Positions 59,601-64,000 of a DNA stretch of 64,000 nt are shown one piece after another. Position numbers and translations under genes: made by a program. Every line of letters starts with the position of its first letter. Position 1 is the first letter of the stretch. The notes under the pieces were generated by a model. The model had not been told where the DNA came from. It ran no database searches and worked only from the letters and a program-made list of their open reading frames with translations. The DNA is from Corydoras sp. C115 (taxonomy: Eukaryota > Chordata > Actinopteri > Siluriformes > Callichthyidae). Location: contig JAFMOC010000086.1 of the NCBI GenBank assembly GCA_019802505.1, forward strand, positions 124,001 through 188,000, in the 5' to 3' direction.

Positions 59601-60248
59601 CTTGGACAGTTCAAAAAGCTGCTCTGTAACTGCACGGATCTTTTTAAGATATCTAACTTTTCTTTGTGTGTCCAGATACGTATAAATGAAATCATATGCT
59701 GTGGCAAAACCAGTAAGTGAATGAGCTATTGGAACTTCATCATTTGGAGCACTGGTCACTGCCCAATCAGGATATTCCGACATTCGATCCATGTATTTAA
59801 CCAAGAACTGAAAAGCAGCTGTGTCCTCAGGCTGAAGCAAACAGTAGAGAGCTAATGGAGGAAGGTTATTACCATAAATCTCATTCCATTTTTTACCAAA
59901 CTCTTCATGATTTGTTGGTGGCAGGTACAGCACTGGACTGTCCAACATGGTGCTCACGGCATTTTGAATAACTTTAAAAATTTGGCCGTGTGTACTTGCA
60001 GCTTTTTTTTTCAACCCCCGCACTTGTGCCAGGTCAAAATAGAGGTTAGGATGAACATGATCTGGCATGTGCAGTTCAGGCTTTGCAAACGTGCTGGTGA
60101 CGTTGTCTGGAATAAATTTTGAATGCTCTTTGCTTTTAGAGTTGCGGTTGGATTTGGCCAAAGTGCCAAAAATTCTGGAAAAAGAAACTTCACCAGACAT
60201 CAGGAGACACAGCAGAACCACAAACTTTACCATGCACTCAACGGCCAT
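56637..60248 (-). CDS. dsel: Dermatan-sulfate epimerase-like protein
   Basis: A single open exon of 1203 codons, intact, on the minus strand. The start chosen is the ATG at 60248 (MAVECMVKFVVLL), which has A at -3 and G at +4; the frame continues 5 codons upstream without an ATG. Residues 1-23 are a signal peptide. Residues about 60-760 are the epimerase part, with NHQTTN (His228), VAYGSY (Tyr283) and GHEHPDQ (His473) in the places of the catalytic His, Tyr and His known for DSE. Two hydrophobic segments follow (about 769-791 and 803-822). Residues about 858-1200 are the sulfotransferase-like domain found in DSEL, with TSLPGSGAEIL as phosphate-binding loop and RDPRAWIY. Known role: conversion of glucuronic to iduronic acid in chondroitin/dermatan sulfate in the Golgi/ER. 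The length is close to human DSEL. The one-exon coding structure is also typical. Confidence 0.97.
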   Translation of the reverse strand: MAVECMVKFVVLLCLLMSGEVSFSRIFGTLAKSNRNSKSKEHSKFIPDNVTSTFAKPELHMPDHVHPNLYFDLAQVRGLKKKAASTHGQIFKVIQNAVSTMLDSPVLYLPPTNHEEFGKKWNEIYGNNLPPLALYCLLQPEDTAAFQFLVKYMDRMSEYPDWAVTSAPNDEVPIAHSLTGFATAYDFIYTYLDTQRKVRYLKKIRAVTEQLFELSKHRGWGRQFLQNHQTTNILAILIGAIVTGLHNDRETMMWKQVAVNYMEKTMFLLNHIVDGSLDEGVAYGSYTAKSVTQYVFLASRHFDIDNTGNNWLQAHFKFYYFTMLPGFQRSVGIADSNYNWFYGPESQLVFLDTFVLRNGSGNWLAQQIRMHRPKEGPMVPSVAQRWATLHTEFIWYDPELVPQAPQNFRKASMHIFSNWGVVTYGASLPSSQDNTFVSFKSGRLGGRAVYDIVHAKPYSWLDGWTNFNPGHEHPDQNSFTFAPNGQAFVSEALYGPKYSYLNNVLVFAPSPTSHCNEPWEGQLGECSKWLRWGEKEVGDSAGEVIAASSHQDTMFVSGEAVSSYSSVMKLNSVYRALVLLNSQTLLVLDHVEKQEKSPLTSFSAFFHNLDIDLRYVPHRSLGRFSGAMMDVWDAHYEMFWLDDQGASPVGRIQEVEQVAEFKKRWTQFINVTFSMDGLVTRVAYLMHGPFVKVSACRFIDSSKNGVKLSVTLNETETTVTVATNYKDIGARHSYLGFAGFAKMENKQRVINFGQGIEPLASQINKDTTFNLGFLLNVLSVWILCFGITFLTLKQKFKVSSRVVFRWAVIAVLFFWVLEFVVMSYRCEKLLCGIVWSDIHVAKESVTKAVLPFYMSHPLPFLIITSLPGSGAEILQPLYDNSSDFVYLSIPSMYFRVPEATFEPDSFVDACEWSRGDAQSGKYRAIQGWFHSMVHGIKLHLQNIQLYKIKTDIRESKHKRRLLTEPRSKNREVEYIKALRKHLVSFPNACPVLNLRSGSWSLKLAFIHEVVGHTLRTVQVIRDPRAWIYLMLYNTKPSLYSSKKIRKHLLNMLNQATDQIGQKCDRFNKAFQPLQSLLAQPGTSPVLLLAHLWLGHTVASLRVSSDLPSNSYLRVKFEDIVEFPEDTAENIHRFLGVPVAPAAVNQLLFATSTNLFHLVYEGDISPAKIKMWRKNMAIEEIQLVERVCGTVMDTLGYKRHASFV

Positions 60249-60330
60249 GATCCAAAAACACAAGAGGTTTTCTCACTCTTCTATGTATGCTTTCTTGCTC
60301 TCTCTTTCTTTGTACTGTTCTTCTTTGTAA
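60249..60330 (-). promoter_or_regulatory. 5' untranslated region and candidate splice acceptor of dsel
   Basis: On the minus strand a pyrimidine run (TTTATTTATTTTTTTTTTAC) ends in AAAG at about 60324, a possible acceptor for the coding exon. The rest up to the ATG is purine-rich. That dsel has an upstream untranslated exon is inference. Confidence 0.35.
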
Positions 60331-60699
60331 AAAAAAAATAAATAAATAAAATAAGGATTGTGTTTGTAATCTCTACCCACTTTTAAAACAGGTCATTTTC
60401 ATTTAGCATTTTTGGGCTCATCCCAAGCCCGAAGCTTAGAAATACTTTTAAAAAGTCCATGGACTTACAGAAAAAAACGTACAATGCACGTTTAAAGATT
60501 CCAACATTATATACAATGTACAATGTAGCAGTAATGTGAATGCTTAATCCGTCTGCTGAGAAGTTTGTGAAAAAGTGCATCACCGATTTACATAAGTGTT
60601 CATGTTTGCGTCGCTCATCTAATCCTTTCGTCCTCCGTGTTTTCCTGGAAACATATTCCACATGTTGTCTCTATTCTGTCAGTAGTATTTTAAAATAAA

Positions 60700-60900
60700 G
60701 TGTTGTTGCAGTCTATAAAGGGTGGGTAGGTACCGGTAGAACCTCATCCTGGAAGGGATCGCGTTACAGTTCTGCGTATGCGGCTAGTGTTACACCAAAA
60801 GATGTTGCAGCTCAGATTTACCCATAATGGCAGTCCTGTGATTGTAAATACGCATGCGCGGGTGTACATACTGATGGAAACCGGTTTCTACGCGACACCG
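60700..60900 (-). promoter_or_regulatory. Candidate dsel promoter (NRF1-like site)
   Basis: A patch richer in CpG than its surroundings, about 0.6 kb upstream of the dsel ATG. CGCGCATGCGTA (reverse strand, about 60850-60861) matches the NRF1 consensus at 11 of 12 places; CATAATGGCAG at 60822 is YY1-like. No TATA box is clear. Confidence 0.45.
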
Positions 60901-61251
60901 GTAGCGACGTAAATAATACAACTTTGTAACTGTGATAATTTCACATGACCAATGTCATAGATATTAGTTAAATATACTCTGTCTAATCACCCATGCACGT
61001 GAATTTTATCTAACGTAATAAAATCACAGGTTTCCCCTAATGATTCGCGTTATTCTGTCACTAGATGGCGCTTTACATCTGGCAACGTCTGGCATCTGGC
61101 AAAGATGCTGATAAAAACAAATTTAGAATACTCCTAAATTTCACATACTTATTGAAATAATCTGTAGTCTGCTAACGGTTACTGTTATAGTAGAACGAGA
61201 ACATTAATAGTTGTGATTCTAATTGTAAAGGGAACAAAATAATTATGTGCA
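60901..61251. other. No recognised feature
   Basis: Upstream flank of the candidate promoter. A small repeat CATCTGGCAACGTCTGG and CATCTGGCAAAG near 61076 is the only structure. Confidence 0.35.
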
Positions 61252-61265
61252 GGATACAGATTCTT

Positions 61266-61799
61266 GTGTCTGCATGGGTTTCCCCCAGGTTCTCCAAATT
61301 ATCCTATATAATGTGTGTTTGTGATCCATTTCTGGATCTTCCCCCTCTTACCTTCACTCTATCTTTTCAAAATACACTCTAGTGTATGCTCTAGTGATGA
61401 TTGTCGCCTGGTGATTCTACCTCACCGAGGAGCAAATTCTCACTCCGTGGCGTTCACCACTGCAAAATCTTGGAATCTTCCCAACGCTGTCTGTAAGTCA
61501 GAGTCACTTGACATTTTTAAGAAGCTACTGAAGACGCATCTTTTTAACAAATACCTGTTGTAAAAAAAAAAATAAAAAATGGGGGGGGGGGCACAGCATC
61601 ATATAACGATCAGGTTTGATAATTCTACAGTGTAGCTGGCTTTCTTCATAACTACTCACTTGTGATGTTCTCATTTGTAAGTCGCTTTGGATACAAGCGT
61701 CTGCTATCTGCCCAGCGCGCGAAACGTCCTCCCCTGGATGGGCATGGGGAACCCCCCTGTGACCATAGTAGAGGATAAAGCGGAGGCTAATGGATGGAT
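61266..61799 (+). mobile_element. 5'-truncated SINE split by an L2-type end
   Basis: Outer flanks are a perfect 14-bp duplication GGATACAGATTCTT (61252-61265 and 61800-61813). The SINE starts in the body (GTGTCTGCATGGG), breaks near 61322, and resumes at TATCTGCCCAGCG (about 61697) to end in GGAT units. The tRNA head is missing because of 5' truncation at insertion. Confidence 0.9.
61325..61700 (+). mobile_element. L2-type LINE 3' end inside a SINE
   Basis: A short frame RLVILPHRGANSHSVAFTTA, KSWNLPNAVCKS and FKKLLKTHLFNKYLL with stop at 61561 is the C-terminal end of a fish L2-like ORF2. It is followed by an A-run, a G-run of about ten and TTGTAAGTCGCTTTGGATAC / AAGCGTCTGCT, a known LINE terminus. 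Confidence 0.75.
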
Positions 61800-61813
61800 G
61801 GATACAGATTCTT

Positions 61814-62131
61814 TAAGCAACTAACAATTGGTTCAGAATACATGAATTTATGAATTAATTGTGGATTATAGTGACTTGATTGGCTTTCACAGCGATTGCA
61901 GTCTTTTACTGCAAAAAGCATTTGAATTCTTTTTTGAATAATCAAATGGTTGCACAATTATTGATTATCATGTTTAAGATAAGACATGCCCTTTTTTGGT
62001 CCCACAATGGGGGAATTCATATTCTCAGCAGCAAAGTGGCAGTGATTGAGAAAGTTAAAAAGATATATCTAATATATCTATTAAGAGAAGAAATTAAACA
62101 AATAAAAAATATGTAATAGAAATCAATATAT
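61814..62131. other. No recognised feature
   Basis: AT-rich DNA; nothing recognised. Confidence 0.4.
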
Positions 62132-62440
62132 CTATCCATTATCTTCCACTTTATCTACTAGGGGCACCGGGGGGGGAGGGTTCCCCATGCCCATCCAGGG
62201 GAGAACGTTTCAGGCGCTGGGCAGATACACCCAGGACAGAGCGCCAATCTATCACTGGGCACACACTCACTCACACAGACACACACAAACACAGGGGGTA
62301 AATGGGGTAATTTGGAGAATTCAAGTTACCTTGATCCATGTTTTTGGACTGTGGGAGGAAACCAGAGAACCCGGAGGAAACCTATGCAGACACGGGGAGA
62401 ACATGGAAACTCCAACTAGATTGGGACACTAAGCCACCGT
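62132..62440 (-). mobile_element. SINE copy, head damaged
   Basis: Tail CTATCCATTATCTTCCAC and body intact; the B-box region between AGATTGGGA and CACTAAGCCACCG is deleted. Confidence 0.88.
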
Positions 62441-63683
62441 ATATCAAAATCGAAATCAGTATATGCAAAATAAAATAAAATAAACTGCTCAATAAAATAA
62501 AATAAACTGCAGTTTATAACAAACTATAGAAACAGCCAAAAATTGGTATATTGTTTTTAACATAAAAAAGTAAAGAAAAACATGTAAACAAAATATTTTA
62601 TATAAAAAAAAAAAACATAAATTGTGAAGTAGTTCATTGAAGAAATCAGATCTTTAAAAAAAGCTGCAAAATAAACAACACAAACCAGATGGGCTCTTTA
62701 TTTTTGGGGGGCTCAGTGATATTGTCTTAGCTAATCCATTATCAGTTGTGCACTGTCCATTTAAAGACAACCAAAAGTACAGCAGGTAATAAGGTACTGT
62801 ATTTGCATTTACTTAATAAATATTGATAAAGCAATAAGGCATTAATTAGTGTGCATTATTGTGATTAAATCACAAGGTGTTTTTAGGCCTTCTATTAGGC
62901 GTTCTATAACACCTCTTTCCCATGATTTATTCACAATAATACACAACTTCGAGTAGCTCATGACTTTTATAAAATTAAAAAAACATTATAATAAAAACAC
63001 AAGGTTTACTTCATTAATGTGTTTATTTGAAACAATTTTTTTAATGTTCCACAATGTAATCTAGTATGATTTTTAAAGTCAGCAAGAACAAATATTGGCT
63101 TATCAGAAAATGGCTTGTTGTTTATATTAATCTGTATATTTTCATTAATGGTACATGATTTAAAATATTATTCTACCATGTTAGAACATTTTTTGCTGGT
63201 GAGCTGGAACAGATTGGATGCTTTTCATTTTTATTGTTTAGAACAAGAATGTTGCTTCAGCTTCTTCGTTGAGTCAAGTTAGGATGCAGTATGATGAAAT
63301 GATCATTAACTTTGATGGAAAGTTACAGGCCTTTTATACTGCTATTTTTTCTTTTAATCTTACAAATGTGAAGCGGTCAGAGGTGTGCATTATAGGCAAT
63401 AATGTCATGGCTAAACAAACAGCTCAGCAAATCAAAGCTCAGCAAATTTTTTGTACCCAAATTTATTAATAATGCTGCTAGTGTTTCACCACAATGCTGT
63501 TATATGAAAAGAAAGCAAATCAGCTTAATTAATTATATGTGTATAAGCTTGACAGTGATAAAATAATGCAATGTAGGTAGGATTCTAAATTCAGTCATTG
63601 GATTTTTTTTTTTAACATATTGACGGCATCAAAAAAAGAAATTATAACAAGAAATTGTTTCATAATGAAAGACATGTATAATA
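62441..63683. other. AT-rich DNA; probable tmx3 3' untranslated region at right
   Basis: No mobile element recognised. The part next to 63683 should be the 3' untranslated region of the tmx3 exon. Its end is not clear. Confidence 0.4.
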
Positions 63684-63882
63684 TTAGTCTTTTTTCTTAT
63701 CTTCAGACTTTTTATCCAAAACTGCTTTTCCGCCAGTGATTTCACCTGGCTCTTTCACCTGATTCTTTTCACCGACTTCTGCTGTGTCATCATCTACCTT
63801 TTTAGTGCAGATCCCTATAATGATTAATCCAATCGTACCCACTGGCAAGAAAAACATGAAGCAGGTGACATAGGGAGCAGAA
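63684..63882 (-). CDS. tmx3: TMX3-like protein disulfide isomerase, last coding exon (partial gene)
   Basis: This frame is on the minus strand and too short to stand out as an open frame. An acceptor TTTAG precedes base 63882, and the stop TAA is at 63684-63686. The translation (after one base completing a split codon) reads SAPYVTCFMFFLPVGTIG, LIIIGICTKK, an acidic linker, and ends KSEDKKKD. This gives one membrane segment, a short cytosolic tail and the KKKD ending that TMX3 uses as an ER retrieval signal. The thioredoxin domain must lie in upstream exons outside the window. TMX3 is an ER membrane thiol oxidoreductase. Its position upstream of dsel on the same strand agrees with mammalian DSEL-TMX3 order. 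Confidence 0.8.
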
Positions 63883-64000
63883 CTAAAGCTGGTCTAAGTA
63901 GATAATAGGATAAGAAAAGAGAGGGGAATTGGGAAGGAGAAACAGAGTTGCATGACATTTATGAATCAACTATACACACGATAACTAGGACAACACTATA
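63883..64000 (-). other. Intron sequence of tmx3
   Basis: Upstream of the acceptor of the last tmx3 exon; no exon seen before the window ends. Confidence 0.55.

Noticed and set aside
60249..60263. Upstream extension of dsel by five codons
   Set aside because: It would need a TTG start; the ATG at 60248 has a good context and is followed by a signal peptide.
56637..60341. Plus-strand open frames across dsel
   Set aside because: They are short shadows of the long minus-strand coding exon.

Overview
This window looks like chromosomal DNA from a ray-finned fish (teleost). The evidence is conserved vertebrate coding sequence (a dsel-type gene and the last exon of a tmx3-type gene, both on the minus strand), embedded in fish-type repeats: a Rex3/RTE-type LINE, L2-clade LINE ends, Tc1-like transposons, chromodomain Ty3/gypsy LTR elements, a fossil of fish-type endogenous retroviral pol, and a very abundant tRNA-derived SINE. 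The exact species cannot be told from the sequence. All calls are by eye; no searches were run, and family names come from recognition of motifs.

Layout. 0.63-3.78 kb: an almost full-length but broken RTE LINE with a 12-bp target duplication. 3.8-5.8 kb: two weak candidate exons, an L2 end and a retroviral pol fossil. 6.2-7.9 kb: a deletion derivative of a gypsy element whose LTR carries a SINE. 9.9-11.7 kb: a SINE with a Tc1 element inserted in its own target duplication. 12.6-15.2 kb: a gypsy relic followed by an L2 3' end. 17.4-18.5 kb: a short non-autonomous LTR-like element. 20-22.2 kb: Tc1 and L2 fossils and an interrupted SINE. 22.47-28.01 kb: a chromodomain gypsy element (plus strand) containing a solo retrovirus-like LTR. 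29.03-30.61 kb: a short LTR element with an internal GC-rich minisatellite. 31.8-32.3 kb: a solo LTR. 33.3-35.3 kb: two SINEs and a Tc1 fossil. 36.35-41.70 kb: a second chromodomain gypsy element (minus strand) with intact target duplication. 42-53.9 kb: AT-rich DNA with SINEs, DNA-transposon fossils and TA microsatellites. 53.94-55.57 kb: a second near-complete Tc1 element.

The only clear host genes are at the right end: dsel (one 1203-codon exon, 56,637-60,248) and the C-terminal exon of tmx3 (63,684-63,882). They lie in the same order and orientation as DSEL and TMX3 in mammals. A small CpG-rich patch with an NRF1-like site about 0.6 kb upstream of the dsel start is a candidate promoter. 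From about 55.9 to 61.25 kb no mobile element was recognised, unlike the rest of the window.

Nineteen copies of one SINE family were found. Its 3' tail matches the 3' end of the RTE LINE at 630, which suggests that this LINE type moved the SINE. No bacterial-type system, CRISPR array or new multi-gene system was seen. The least-explained items are the minisatellite-bearing LTR element (29.0-30.6 kb), the short LTR element at 17.4-18.5 kb, the terminal hairpin of the LINE, and the poly-glycine/polypurine overlap of the second gypsy element.
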